A program made the position numbers and the translations under genes. Under the pieces are notes generated by a model. The model saw nothing but the letters and a program-made list of their open reading frames with translations. It made no database searches and was not told the DNA's origin. DNA of 64,000 bases from Blumeriella jaapii (taxonomy: Eukaryota > Ascomycota > Leotiomycetes > Helotiales > Drepanopezizaceae). Below, in pieces: positions 33,585-44,843 of this stretch. Position 1 is the stretch's first letter. Each line of letters begins with the position of its first letter. The DNA lies in contig VWND01000018.1 in assembly GCA_009599575.1 (NCBI GenBank), positions 1-64,000 on the forward strand, read 5' to 3'.

Positions 33585-33735
33585 AGCAGATGTTCAAAAG
33601 AGCAAAGGAAGAGGATTGAGGAAAAAGGAAAAAGACGAAGAAGGAGGTGACGAAAGATGGAGGAAGAAAAGGAGGAGGGGGGGGGGGAAGAGAGGCGAAA
33701 GGAAGGAGAAGAAGGAGAATAAGAAAATAGAAGAA
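33585..33735. repeat. Purine-rich tract
   Basis: About 150 bases almost free of pyrimidines on the + strand, including a G run at about 33676-33688. Confidence 0.8.
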
Positions 33736-34175
33736 ATGCAAAAGTCTTACGGTCATCTATCTCCTTAATCCAGCACTTAAGACAAGATCGCTTACAACAT
33801 CGAACGAACTACATCGACAGGTAAGGCGGGTATGTAAATCAGGACACCAGTGTATTCCACGTACTTACAGTACCTAGAAGCAAGGTAGCATACAGAACAT
33901 ATAGAGATATACATGCCACGCCCAGATGCATCCTGGTAAGTGTCTACCATCAGACTACCTACTCCTTCATCTCGTCCACGTTCCGGTGCACGAGGGAATA
34001 CTTTACCTACTTATGAGGAATGATAAGTTGGCGAATTCGCTTTTTGTGCGTTGGGTGACTAACAGGAGCTTAGATAGGTAGATAGGTAGGTTGGTAGAGG
34101 TGAAAGAACAGGGCGGACAAGATTAATCAAGCATATTTTTGCAAGGCAAAACTTGTAGCAGATCAGGTAATAACT

Positions 34176-34199
34176 AGAGAGAGAGGGGGGGGGGGGGGG
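34176..34199. repeat. (GA)n followed by G15
   Basis: A short GA repeat runs straight into fifteen consecutive G residues. Confidence 0.9.
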
Positions 34200-34440
34200 T
34201 GGTGCAGTAGGCACAGAGTTCCCTAAACGGTATATATGGCAAGCGAAATAAGTAAGTGTCTGCCGATATTCAAAACATGTGTGAAATGTGTACAACGAAA
34301 GCCATTCATGAAAACGACAGCAGGGACACAATAGAAGGGCAAACTCGAGGTTGACGTTTGGCCGAACAGGACTCGCGGATGAGGCAGACGGCAGTGGGTA
34401 GGTGCAAATGTAAACAGAGGTAAGTACCTACCTAGGGATC

Positions 34441-34756
34441 AGACTCACACCCCCACCCGGTTTTCACTAGACTGAGCATCAACTAATTCGTGAAATCAGC
34501 GCAACTACTCTTTCCTTGCCAGATACCGAAGATGGCGCATATAGGTAGAAAATCCAGACTCCTACATCCTCTCTCACGAGAACGAGCATCAGATAATCCG
34601 TGAAAAATAGCTGAAGTATTCTTTCCTGTCTAAATACCGAACAGAGACCAGGTGTAAAGCCAGACTCATACGCCCTCTTTGACTAGCATCGGCCTCAGAC
34701 GGTTCATGCAGATTAGCTTAAGTACTTTTCAACTTTTTGCTTAGCTAGATACTTAG
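34441..34756. repeat. Three diverged tandem units of about 95-115 bp
   Basis: Units begin AGACTC at 34441, 34556 and 34662. Each then shares, in order, a GAGCATCA-like block, a TAAT.CGTGAAA-like block, a TTCTTTCCT-like block and an ATACCGAA/ATACTTAG block. Divergence is high, with many C/T differences. Confidence 0.65.
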
Positions 34757-35799
34757 GTATTACCCAAGACAGTGTCCTGCTCGCACGACTATGGCATCTC
34801 GTTACACAAACAGTGCTTCCAACGCACCCGCAACCGTAGGCTTCGGAGGCGTCAGGTCCAGCACCTGCTGGCTCGCTGGCGTCCCCGTGAGCGAGTACCT
34901 CCCCACCCACAACGGCTCGAAACCAGCCAGGAGAGGAATTCGAGAGCTTCTCCTAGAACACGCCCGTCTCGACCAGGTGATGAATGAAGCTCACGTCCTC
35001 GGGCCCCCCGACGACGTAGCGGCCGTGATTGTGCGCTGACGGTTCCTTGAGAGCGAGGATATGCGCGGAACCAACCATGTACTGGCTGTTCGCTAACATC
35101 TCGACGAGTGTTTGAGGAGAAGGAAAAAGAGTGTTGAGCGTAGCAGCAGAGCATACCTGGGTGTTGACATTAAAGCATGGGTTAGTCTTATGCTCGTGTG
35201 AGAATCATATCGCCCATAGTGGCATCTCGGAGCGAGACTGCGTAAGCGAGAAAACACATTGGGCCAAATCAGTGAGACTTCAACTATGCATTATTCCGGC
35301 TGCAAGACCAAGACTTCGCAGGAGAACGTCCCAGTACTTGGATATACAATATGGAGTGCAATGCCTGCTGCACCGGTGCAAGATGATCTCCAACCAGTAC
35401 GCCCCGCTCTGCCCATTAAAACCCCCGAGATGGACCGAGTTCGCCAACACCCGACGCCAGCCCCATCAAACACATCGCGGAAAAGGGACATGGCATTCAA
35501 GTGACCGCCAGCGCAGGAAGCACATGCAAGTGGAAGGTCGCGGATACCCCGTGTTACAACGCCGATGCGATGCCACCACATAGTGAAAGATATGAAAGAG
35601 ATGAAAAAGTCGCACTCTTGCTCCGTGAAGACGAAGGGCAACAACGACGAGCGGGATCCGGTCCTTCAAGGCATCACCTCGAATCGACAGGCCTCATCGC
35701 AAGTGCAGCAGTAATACCATTAGGAGGTGAGAAAGAAACGGAAACAGAAGGTAGATAGCAAGTAGGGTGGATGTGGGAGTGGGAATCGGAGGGAGATGG

Positions 35800-37441
35800 T
35801 TAGATTTGGCCTTTGATGTCGACTTTTCGGAAGGCCTCGTTCTTGGCTGTCTCGAAAAGGTTGCCTGCCTTGCCGGCGAGGAAGCGAAGCTCATGGTTCT
35901 TTTCTTCAAGAAGATGTTGCCCGCTGTATTCACAAATGAACGTTGCCGCATCGCTGTCAGACTCGAATCCAAGTTCCTCGGTGATGAATCTCAAACTGAG
36001 CTCGGGCTTGTACCTGCGACTGGTTAATAAGGCTCTTCTTGGAGGGAGGGTGGGGTAGAACTTACGATCGGCAAATGCATGACAGAGCCACGAGACGCTC
36101 TCGAACGACAAACATGTCCATCAGGTAGGCGCCCATATTGGGTGTGTCGAGGTAGAGTCTGAAAAATCTATGGTAGTTGCCCAAAGCGAGAGCCGATCGC
36201 ACACCAAGGGCGTGCTTGATGGCCCTCTCTTCTTTCTCTGCTGCTGTTAGATCCGCCAAGACGTCGTTCAGTGCGGTACGGTTAGATGTGTGAATGAAAT
36301 ACAAGATACGATACGCCTTGAACTCCACTTCGCTGCCTGCCAGGCCCAGCGCATAGAGAGCTCGAAGTTGAGTTTGGCATTGGTTATACTCACCAAGATC
36401 GCCTTTCTCCAAAGCGATCCGAGCATGGATCTCGTAGACACTGACAGTGAACTCGGTCTTGATGCGTTGCACCGTGAGATCTTGGCGCAGGGATTTGAAC
36501 TGATCGCAGATGTAAGAGTAATTGCCCTCCTTCCTCCACTTCTTTTTCAAAAGATCCAATGTTTGTCTCAAGATGTACTCGGGCCGAACTTGCGAAGGAA
36601 TGGGGGCGGAGGTGAGTCGGAAGTATTGCTTTTCGAGGACCTGGCACGTTCCGACTACGGGGCCCGCGGTGGGTTCGGGAGTGAGAGACTTGTAGGTAGG
36701 TTTGTGTCCGCCGTCAAATCGACGGAGTCGCTTCTCCATGTTCTTCCGAGACTTACTTGATTTCTCCTCCTGGGAAGGTTGCTGGCGCTGTGTGACACGA
36801 TCTTCGATTCGACTGTTAGTGTTACGCCACGGAGGCATAGACGACTGATCATCTCCCGCCATTTCCTGAGACTTGCGCTTCTTTGATACAGCCTGGCCCA
36901 TCCGCGCGCTCAGAGACTCCTTCTGCCACGATGTCTGTGCACGCTCCGAGCGGATCAAGTGTTGTGGCAGAGGAAGGTTATCCCAATCCATCGTTTCCAG
37001 CGTCCCACTAGCCGTGGCTTCGGTGATGGTCTGCTTCAACTTGGCTTCCATTTCTGGTCGCGACACGTCGTCGAGAAGATTGTCGGCCTCGAAGGATCTC
37101 TGAACGTACAGACGGACGGAGGGCGGCCAATGTACCTTCTTCTTCTCGGTGGGCGGGGTGCCTATCGGCTGAGGCGGGTGGGTGAGAGCGGGACCGGGCG
37201 CATACTGGACGGCTGGGGCAAAAGATTGTCGAACCTGAACCGGGTGATAGGCTGTGGGTGCTGTCATTTGGTCAGCAGACATTTCTTATAGTAGATCGAG
37301 ATGATAATGGGAAGGAGGGGATGAATGGGGAGGAGGAGGTTGATGGAGATATCGAAAGAGAATCTCACCTTGCGGGTAGACATATGGGACCGGGGCCTGC
37401 GTTCCTGGAGGGGGCGGGATTGATGCCCAGGATGTATTCAT
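35800..37441 (-). CDS. SAC3/GANP-domain protein, Thp3/LENG8-like
   Basis: Exons 37441-37369, 37260-36066 and 36013-35800 give 493 aa. Thp3 (LENG8 in animals) is a nuclear SAC3/GANP/PCI-type protein linked to transcription elongation and splicing, and in yeast it partners Csn12. The N-terminal half is Pro-, Gln- and Ser-rich with a basic, likely nuclear-localising region (KKRKSQ, KNMEKRLRR). The SAC3 region starts at about residue 215 (GTCQVLEKQYFRLTSAP, then IRTEF-like VQRIKTEF). It continues through ARIALEKGDLGEYNQCQTQL to the family-typical ICRSYKPELSLRFITEELGF, which is created exactly by splicing intron 2 (GTAAGT, 52 nt). For intron 1 (37261-37368) a second in-phase acceptor near 37285 is possible. 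The ATG at 37453 is an alternative start. Confidence 0.85.
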
Positions 37442-37880
37442 CGTGAAGGACATGCAGCTGGTCTGTTGTGTTGTGTTAGTGAGGCGGGAGAGAAAGATCG
37501 AGATCGATGGATCACGGAGAGTTGAAAGATGGTGTTGTGGTTGTGGAGTGTAAGGTCGAAAAGGGCTGGGAGAACAAGAAGTATGACGGGGACAAGGGAC
37601 ACGGGCGGGCGGCTGCCTGAGGCTCGAAGACACACGTGATCTTGCTGTTTAGCGTGTTATGATTCTCACATGACCTGGTCATCACGGGTCCCACGCTAGA
37701 CCGGATCAGAGCTGCAAGCTGCAGCACGATAAGAGCCTCAATTTACTACAGCATCACTATATCACCACATCGCTGCCGCTCGTGGCCCGGGGTTGCAGAT
37801 GTGGACAATTTATATCCTCACCTGGCCCTCTTCCACACACACAGGCGCACCCACACGCATCCTCCGGCTGGCCGCGCCGC
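37442..37880. promoter_or_regulatory. Divergent promoter, Thp3-like / Vps36
   Basis: A 439-bp head-to-head region with no ORF of its own. Specific control sites are not evident. Confidence 0.5.
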
Positions 37881-39936
37881 ATGTTTCTCAAACACATCGA
37901 CCTCACGACTGCGCTGAGGCCGTCCTTTCTCCCCGACGAGATCTTGCTCTGCGTGCAGGATAACGTGGGCCTCTACGAGGGGTACGTAAGGACAAGGACG
38001 GGAGCCGGCATATGCGGAGAGAGATAGACAGAAACAAGAGACAAACGCTGATGATAAAGGCACCGGCAGGAAGTTCAAGATCCCGGATCATCAAAATGGC
38101 CATGTTTATTTGACCACCCATCGCATTTGTTATGTCGACAATGGAGACCCACGCAAGAACTCTGCCGCCGTCGATCTCAAAGACGTAGAAAGATACGAAT
38201 ATTATGTATGGATGTGATGCTGCTGTTGGAATTTAACCAAAGATCGCTTTGTCTGACATCCATAGGGAGGCCTTCTTAAGTCTTCTCCGAAGATCACGCT
38301 GGTCCCCAAACCACCTCTCAAATGGTCTTCAAACTCAAGCCGGGCGGGACCGAGTCTTAACGCACTATCCCGGAGTGCATCTTCATCATCACCGGCACGT
38401 ACATACAGCCCCTTTCATCTACCGACACCCGATCCCACATCGGTAAGCACCGCGACCTGGATCTGTACGATATGCTCCTTTTCAAACCCCGTTCCCTCGA
38501 ACTTCGATCCATATTCGGCAAACGAGCGAACACCGTTAGCTCCGTGCCTAGCATGTGGAATAAAGCCAACGTACGCGCTGGTTATGAAGGCTGCTATAAC
38601 TGCTGCTACGAACCGGCCTTCACCTGCAAACCCGCCGCCTCCAAGAGCGCCGATACCTCTACGGGGGAGGACAGATCCTCTAACACCTCCATCAAGCCTC
38701 TATCCAACATCGCCACCCGAAGCCTGTTCGATCCCACAACCACATAGACAATCAAGTGCCAGTTCGGCCAAGGAACCGAACGTTCGGGCGGGGGCAGGGG
38801 CGTCGTTTCAGTGCCCTAGATGTACCTTTCTCAACCACCCCGCCTTACTCTCCTGTGAGCTATGCGGTGCGCCTCTGCTATCAAAAGACCTCTCCACGGA
38901 GCTAGATCAACCTCCTGCGCGATCAGAATCGCCAGGGCCAGTCCTTTCAGCCATGTCTCTCCCAGGCGTGGGCAAGGGCGAGAGCATCAAGCTCTCTTTC
39001 CGTGCCGGAGGAGGCCCAATCCTTTACGAGCGTCTCAAGGGCGCCATGCAGCAACGGAAATGGATACTTCAAGGAGCTCCTCCTGTCCCTACAGCCGCCG
39101 ATCGCGAAAGATCCGGCTCCGGCGCTTCAACCACGACCGGAGAACGGGTGAAGACAGTCGGCATCGCCGGCCTCGAGCAGCGCCGTCTCGATATGCGCAA
39201 GAACAACGAACTCATGATTGGCAACGCCTTCGAAGACCTCGAAGCTCTCATGGCATCTGCCAAAGAAATCGTCGCGCTGGCTGAATCATTCGCCCTGTCA
39301 AACGGCGTTGGGGGTGCAGAGTCATTTGCCGCAGCCAATGCCCTGGGTCTAGTCACCACAAAGGACATGCTGGGAGGGGGTGGCAACTCGGAATCGCTTT
39401 ACCTCTCAGAGCTCTCCCGTAACCTCGCCGAGTTTCTGACCGACGATGCGAGGGGTGTGCTCCGGAAAGCGGGTGGTATCATCAGTCTGGTCGATCTGTG
39501 GGCAATTTTCAATCGTGCCCGTGGAGGTGTGGAGCTTGTCAGTCCTCTCGATTTCGAGAAGGCCGCTCGACTGTGGGAAAAACTCGCCCTCCCCGTGCGC
39601 CTACGTCAGTTCAGAAGCGGTGTTCTCGTCGTTCAAGGCAGTGATCGCACGGATGAGAAGACCATTAAGACTCTCCTGGCCTGGTTGAACGATTCACATG
39701 TCTTCCCTCCGGAGCGAGAGGTCGGGTGGGAGTGGCAGGTCTTCGGTCGCGGTGTGACGGCGCAAGATGCGGCGGAAAGATTTGGCTGGAGCATCGGCGT
39801 TGCGGAAGAGGAGCTGGAGATGGCAGAGGAAAAGGGGGCACTGTGTAGGGAGGAGGGGATAGAGGGATTGAGGTTTTGGGAGAATTGGATTAATGATGCG
39901 CAAGCCCCTGATCGAGGCGCTGTCGCTGTCATTTGA
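37881..39936 (+). CDS. VPS36: ESCRT-II subunit Vps36 with GLUE domain and two NZF fingers
   Basis: Exons 37881-37981, 38070-38205 and 38266-39936 give 635 aa. Vps36 links ESCRT-I to ESCRT-III on endosomes and binds phosphoinositide and ubiquitin for multivesicular-body sorting. The split GLUE (PH-like) domain starts at the N-terminus (LRPSFLPDEILLCVQDNVGLYEG, then VYLTTHRICYVD). It is interrupted by zinc fingers: WICTICSF...CLACG (about 142-175) and FQCPRCTFLNHP...CELCG (about 261-285). GLUE resumes with SIKLSFRAGG and GAMQQRKW, and the EAP30 winged-helix region fills about 330-630 (LSRNLAEFL, GGIISLVDLWAIFNRARG, FRSGVLVVQ). Intron 1 uses donor GTACGT after GG. The two introns join the GLUE strands exactly. 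Confidence 0.93.
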
Positions 39937-40169
39937 GAGGCATGACTATTCCGGTTCGAAATCTTGGCGCAGAGGTCAGAATGTCTCGGAGTCTACCATC
40001 GAGTAATCACAGCCCGAGTTGTGGTGTTTGATACATCGCCCTATCACCTCTCACCACGTCTACATTCATTGGACGCGTGACTGATGATCTCGGTGCACTG
40101 GGACCCCTCCGAGTTCCTCTCTCTGCTTCTTCCTCCCACTCCTCCTTCTGCTTCTCCTCCCACGAGAAA

Positions 40170-40596
40170 ATGTTTGAACTACACGTCCACGTCTACTCCC
40201 CCCCAGGAAGCCCCTCGGCCTCTCCCTGGCTCAACGAAATCTCTGAACCTACTTCGACTGAGTTCTATGGGAATGAAGTGAGTCGCGATCCCCGGAGGCA
40301 AGGGAATCTAGTGCCGGAGGAGTTCTGGATCTGTTGCTGCTCATGCGTGCCGGGACAAACCCATTCTGTGAGTCTCTTATTGTTACCATGAGGAGCCCTG
40401 CACTCCGTCTGTTGTGCAGGAGCCACATTGTTTTCCATCGAGGCAGAAGAAGAGAAGACGGTATCTGAGACAGAGAGCTGAGCTGAGCTAATCCATACCA
40501 CAGTGCGGCACACCCAACGGCACGGAAGCCTCGACATGTGGGAAGTGCGAGCACGAAAAGTGCAGCCGGTGCCAGAAGTGGGAGAAGCAGGTGTGA
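40170..40596 (+). CDS. Small cysteine-rich hypothetical protein
   Basis: Exons 40170-40367 and 40504-40596 give 96 aa. The 136-nt intron (GTGAGT, branch CTAAT, CACAG) is phase 0. I do not recognise the family. The N-terminal half is polar and Pro-rich. The C-terminal half has nine cysteines in about 40 residues: WICCCSCVPGQTHS, then CGTPNG, then CGKCEHEKCSRCQKW. The last part resembles a small zinc-ribbon or treble-clef arrangement (CxxC...CxxC). No signal peptide is visible, so a nuclear or cytosolic zinc-binding protein is more likely than a secreted effector. Upstream in-frame codons lack an ATG, which fixes the start. Confidence 0.6.
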
Positions 40597-42470
40597 TCAG
40601 CTTTCGAGGAGCAGCTGGCGCCTGGGATGAGGGCGGGTTGTGCAAGTGGTGTGGTGTGGTCTGTCTGTACCGATGCGGTGGCTGGTGGGAAAATGGGTTG
40701 CGTTGGGTTGGACATGGCTTGGCACCGTGGGGAGTACAGTACAATACAAAAGCATGGTTTTGCACCGCTGACATACGTCGGGCTGTTGCGTTACGTTGCG
40801 TTGCGTTGCGTGGGATTCGCAGGCTGGCGTCAACTCAGTCGCCCTCTTCCTTGTGTTTTCTTGTTAAGGGGGGAGAGGGGGGGAATCAAGCAAGGGCCTC
40901 ATCCTATTGCCTATTAATGTACAACCTTCGAACACTAAGCGCGCGACCTGTTGCCATCTTGAGTGAATGCCTGCCTATCTGTGCCTTGTATGCAGTGCAA
41001 CGACCCTTCTTTCATGATCCACGAAGCTAACGTCGCTTCGATAGGAGATAGACCCCTCCCTTCCCTACCGTATCCAAGATGCTGTGATGTCTCTCCGTGC
41101 CTCAGATTCAGAATCTTGCACCCAGTCATGCGTGACACCTCGGTTTCCCAAAGGCGACTGTGCGATTACGGTCGCAGAAACGTGTAGTCACTACTTGTGA
41201 GGCGATGATTCCAATACTCAGATTCGAAGCCGGAGTTACTGGGTGTGTTTATTCCTGGTACATCCTGCAAGCGACCCTGGGTCTAAATAAAGCCTTGTGT
41301 TAAGCGAGTGTTTGTTGATTTTTCCATGTCTCGAGGAAGTCAGACGAAAAGAAATCGTCCACTGCCGAGGGCCTAAGGAACATCGACTCTTGGACAGATG
41401 CGTATTATGGCATCTCACACCTAAAAACCTTAAGCATCGCTAATTATTTGTCAGTCCGTGAATATAAGCGTGTCCAATGATGATTCCTTCGTCTTGATGA
41501 TTGCTAGTGCTAGCTGGCCGTTACGGGAGCTTGGAACCCGTTCAGTTGCGTCGCTCCAACAGCACAGGTAACTTGGAGCTTCGTAGGCGGGAAGTCGACC
41601 GAGGTGTGTTTGACATGGAGATATACACTGGCTGAAATACGTGGTAGTAGAATTGCTCGAGGTGGCAGTAAGCCATCTGGATAGCCGTGAGTGAGCCTGA
41701 GGGTCTGCTTATGGCGCGAGAGCGGCCAAGTCTTTTTGCGGTCGCTTGAAACCAAAACCAAACACTTCGATGCAAACCCAGATATGGATACAGCTCGAAT
41801 CGGAGAATCGTGTTGGATGTGTTACACGCAGCGGAACCTCGTAAACAAAACATGTGAAAACCACATATCTTGATTCCAAGGGGAAAAGGCTCAGGCCCAA
41901 ATGTCTTCTCAGCTGGAAGCTTGTTTTGTCATCACGCTTGAAGGAAGCGTCTGAACCTATGACAGGGAATCCAGGCTAGCCGTGTGACAAAGATCAGACT
42001 TCGGCAATATTTGCCATCAGCTATCTCGATCTGGCGACCGGAGCGTGTTTTGAGAAAAAGCCGTCTTTGGAAGCCAGCAATGAAGCAGTCAATGCAGAAA
42101 TCAGAACCAAACTGAGCTCACGAATCAAATGAAAAGAGGGAATGCCCATTAGCCTTCCTCGTTTTGAAAATGGTGATTTAGAAGCAGATGATTCTCGAAG
42201 GGTTAAAGCTTGAACGCAGAAAAGAACAAAGATCCCCATTAGAAAATGCGCGGGATTGCTGGAGCAGGCACATCCTCGAACGTTAAATGGAGAAGAAAAA
42301 CAAGAAAATGGAAGAAGAAACAAACTCCCCCACACTTATCAAGATTGGACGACGGGGAATAGTCTTACAAAGTGGTATATTTTTCACACGGTCATAACAT
42401 GAACAGAAGCCGAGATGTTTCTCCAAACGCCGATGCTATCATGTGCTGTTTCCCCACCCAAACAAACACC
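40597..42470. other. Intergenic region, no supported gene
   Basis: About 1.9 kb without a family motif. It contains a GTTGC repeat at about 40786-40812 and a TACAGTA element near 40736. The right part is the 3' flank of the MTFP1 gene. Confidence 0.6.
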
Positions 42471-43419
42471 TTACAACTCCTTCTCCTTCTCCTTCTCTCT
42501 GGCTTTTTGTTTTCGATTCCTCCTAGATATCGAATTCTCGTTTTTTTGCTCCAGTATGTCCTCTCTGCCAGTCACTGGCGCATTGCCTACCGCATTGTCC
42601 CCCCCGAACGCCTTGAAGCCCGTGTGAAAGGCCCACTCAACAGCTTCCTCGACAGGCTTATCGAATAAAAAGGGTAAGGCAGGTACTGCTGCCAAGCCCA
42701 GGCCGATAGGGCCGTACGTGCGCAGTCTCATGTTCTTTGAGCTTTTCAATGCTTGACCGGAGTACCGTACGATGGAGTGGATGGTGAAAGCTGGGAGACC
42801 CATAGATGCAATTCCCTGGAACAGCGCTCGCTGTACCATAACCGTTCTATAGTCCTCTAACGCCGGCACCCTTCCCGGCACAAGGTCAACGCCTGCATTC
42901 GCGGCCACCTCTTTGATATCTGCTTGCGCATCGTTGTATCGTTCTGTCGCGGCTTCTCGGGGCAGCTCGGGATGTAAGATGCGCTGGTTGCTGCAGTATG
43001 CCTTGTATCCCTCGTGCGAAACGTCTCCGATCAGATAGGCCCATGAGACTCCGTAGGCAGCCTTTACGAGGTTGGGATGCGCGACAGGGCGGAAGGATTC
43101 CCCTATATCTGAGGTGTAGGCGACGTATCTCTGGGCGGAGAGAAGGGCTGTTCGTATCCGTGTGACGTAGGCAGCATATCGGATGTTGGATTCAGTTGAC
43201 TGGGGTGCTCTGATACTGTTCAGTAACTGGACGGGCAGGCCAATATAGAAACCTGGCAACTTACGCTCCATCGTACAACTCGTCGTAAAAGTTCTCGTCT
43301 CTTTCTGACTTGTCTATGATCTTCTGAAAGTCTGCCGGTAGCTTCTCTCTAGGTGGAAGTCCAGTAGGAGGCGGACCTTTCGTTTCAGTTTCAGGTTTGT
43401 CCAAGCCCTTTTTAGACAT
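42471..43419 (-). CDS. Mitochondrial fission process protein 1 (MTFP1/MTP18) homolog
   Basis: Exons 43419-43265 and 43209-42471 give 297 aa, joined by a 55-nt GTAAGT intron. MTFP1 is a multi-pass inner-membrane protein that promotes mitochondrial fission. The start MSKKGLDKPE opens a polar N-terminal region. The family core follows: ESNIRYAAYVTRIRTALLSAQRYVAYTSDIGESFRPV, which includes the typical TSDIGE-FRP block, then GVSWAYLIGDV, MVQRALFQGIASMGLPAFTIHS, YGPIGLGLAAVPALPF and DKPVEEAVEWAF. Three or four hydrophobic segments are visible. The lysine- and arginine-rich C-terminal tail is longer than in animal proteins. The gene is divergent from the ATP synthase subunit k gene. Confidence 0.88.
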
Positions 43420-43682
43420 TATGAGGCTATTCGTAGCTATAGTGGTTGCGAGATGTATTCTGAGCTCAACAGTTGTTGCGTCAGAGGTCCTGAGTCGTTG
43501 CCCATCCCGCCGCTTTACCTCGGCAGAACGGCGCCGGGCGGACCGACGTGGCGGCACGCGCTTAAACAGACGCGCGCCAAGCTTTTGAGATAGTTGAGAC
43601 TGGATATCAACAGCGGTTGCTCAATCCATCTTTCATACCATCCCTCCCCAGCTCCACACACTCGAAGCTTCATTCCGTCAAG
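43420..43682. promoter_or_regulatory. Divergent promoter of two mitochondrial genes
   Basis: 263 bp between the start codons of MTFP1 (minus) and ATP synthase subunit k (plus), with a GC-rich core at about 43499-43570. Shared control is inferred, not shown. Confidence 0.55.
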
Positions 43683-44115
43683 ATGACTCAAATGTACACA
43701 ATTGCCGGCAAGCAAGTCGGCTCCCACGTGGTTCGTCCCCCCTAGTGCCAGATGGGAAAGCTGTAGGAGAATTCTGGCCAGGTCCATTGAACGAGCAGCG
43801 GACGACTTGGGGATGCCAGGATGATGTGCTGATTGATGTGCCACTCTAGCTCGCCATGATTACTCTTGGGTCGCTCGCAACCGGGACTTATCTGTCGATG
43901 GGAGGTTCGGCCGCGAAGAAGGTTGCAGGTGCAACACCACCCTTGAACGCGCAAAGTCCAGCCGAGGAGAACTTCATCACGTACGTCTAAGTTATCTGGG
44001 CTTCCATTGCAAAATCTGTAAGCCGGTTGGTGCTGAAGAAGATGGTCTAACAATGTCCAGGGACTTTCTGAAAAATGCCGAAGCCGATGCAAAGAAGAGC
44101 AAGCCAGCTCACTAG
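43683..44115 (+). CDS. ATP19: F1Fo-ATP synthase subunit k (Atp19)
   Basis: Three small exons (43683-43730, 43850-43980, 44061-44115) give 77 aa, typical for the family. Subunit k is a single-pass peripheral subunit of the mitochondrial ATP synthase dimer. The sequence begins MTQMYTIAGKQVGSHVLAM, where the HV/LAM junction is made by splicing. A transmembrane segment follows (ITLGSLATGTYLSMGG), then PPLNAQSPAEENFI and a charged tail (FLKNAEADAKKSKPAH). Introns are 119 nt (donor GTTCGT, slightly atypical) and 80 nt (donor GTACGT). All phases agree. The gene is easy to miss because no exon exceeds 131 nt. Confidence 0.93.
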
Positions 44116-44843
44116 ATTGATGAAGACGGAGGCTGGAGGATGATACGATCTCCGGTGCCAGGGCGGCCTTTCCGTTGTATTTTTACCAGCATTAGCGAAT
44201 GCAATGATCGAGGATTAGGTCGTTACGCTGTCCTTGAACCGTTTTGTCTGGGAGACCATGAACCACGAGGGGGACTGCTATGCAAATAGTCATACAATTT
44301 GAGTATCTTGGGGAGACAAAGGGTATCAACAGCCGGTCACGCTTTTGTGCCAGATATTGCTGAAATTTTGGCAAGAACGCTACGAGGACCCAGATATACT
44401 CCTCTTCTACACCGCGCCACAGTCGGCTGCTCGCTCATCCTCCCCTTTGAGAAATCTTAGCTTTCCGTGCTATCGAAGTAGATGGCCTGTTATGTATTCA
44501 CGATGGACGTGATGTTCAATTGCTCGAAGTGCTTTGTGACATGATTTGTGTGCACCGGGATGATGAAAGAAGTCCTCCATATACCTATCTTTTCCTTGCA
44601 ACTCGAATTTCCATGGGTTACTTCAGGTGAGGGTGGATGGTTGGTTCCTTGCGCTAAGCCCTTATCCCCAATGGCACTTCTTCTGCATCAGTCGGCAAGA
44701 CCATATGCATATAATCCCGGTCTGGTTAACAGTAAGTTGGATTTGTCCAAAAGGCATGTCCAGGTTGTTTTCGTTTCTTGTTTTCACTTGTTTGTCGTTC
44801 GACATCAAACTTTCAATTGTCGCGCAACTCAATATTCACAAAG
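44116..44843. other. Intergenic region, no supported gene
   Basis: The 3' flank of ATP19 and the presumed promoter of the SMP-30-like gene. Nothing else is seen. Confidence 0.6.

Larger units (their letters stand above)
31736..35799. other. Gene-poor, repeat-dense 4-kb stretch
   Basis: No convincing gene. It holds at least seven distinct tandem repeats, listed separately, between the phosphodiesterase 3' end and the Thp3-like gene 3' end. Small open frames near 34791-35039 (plus) and 34955-35100 (minus) are the only coding hints. Confidence 0.6.
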
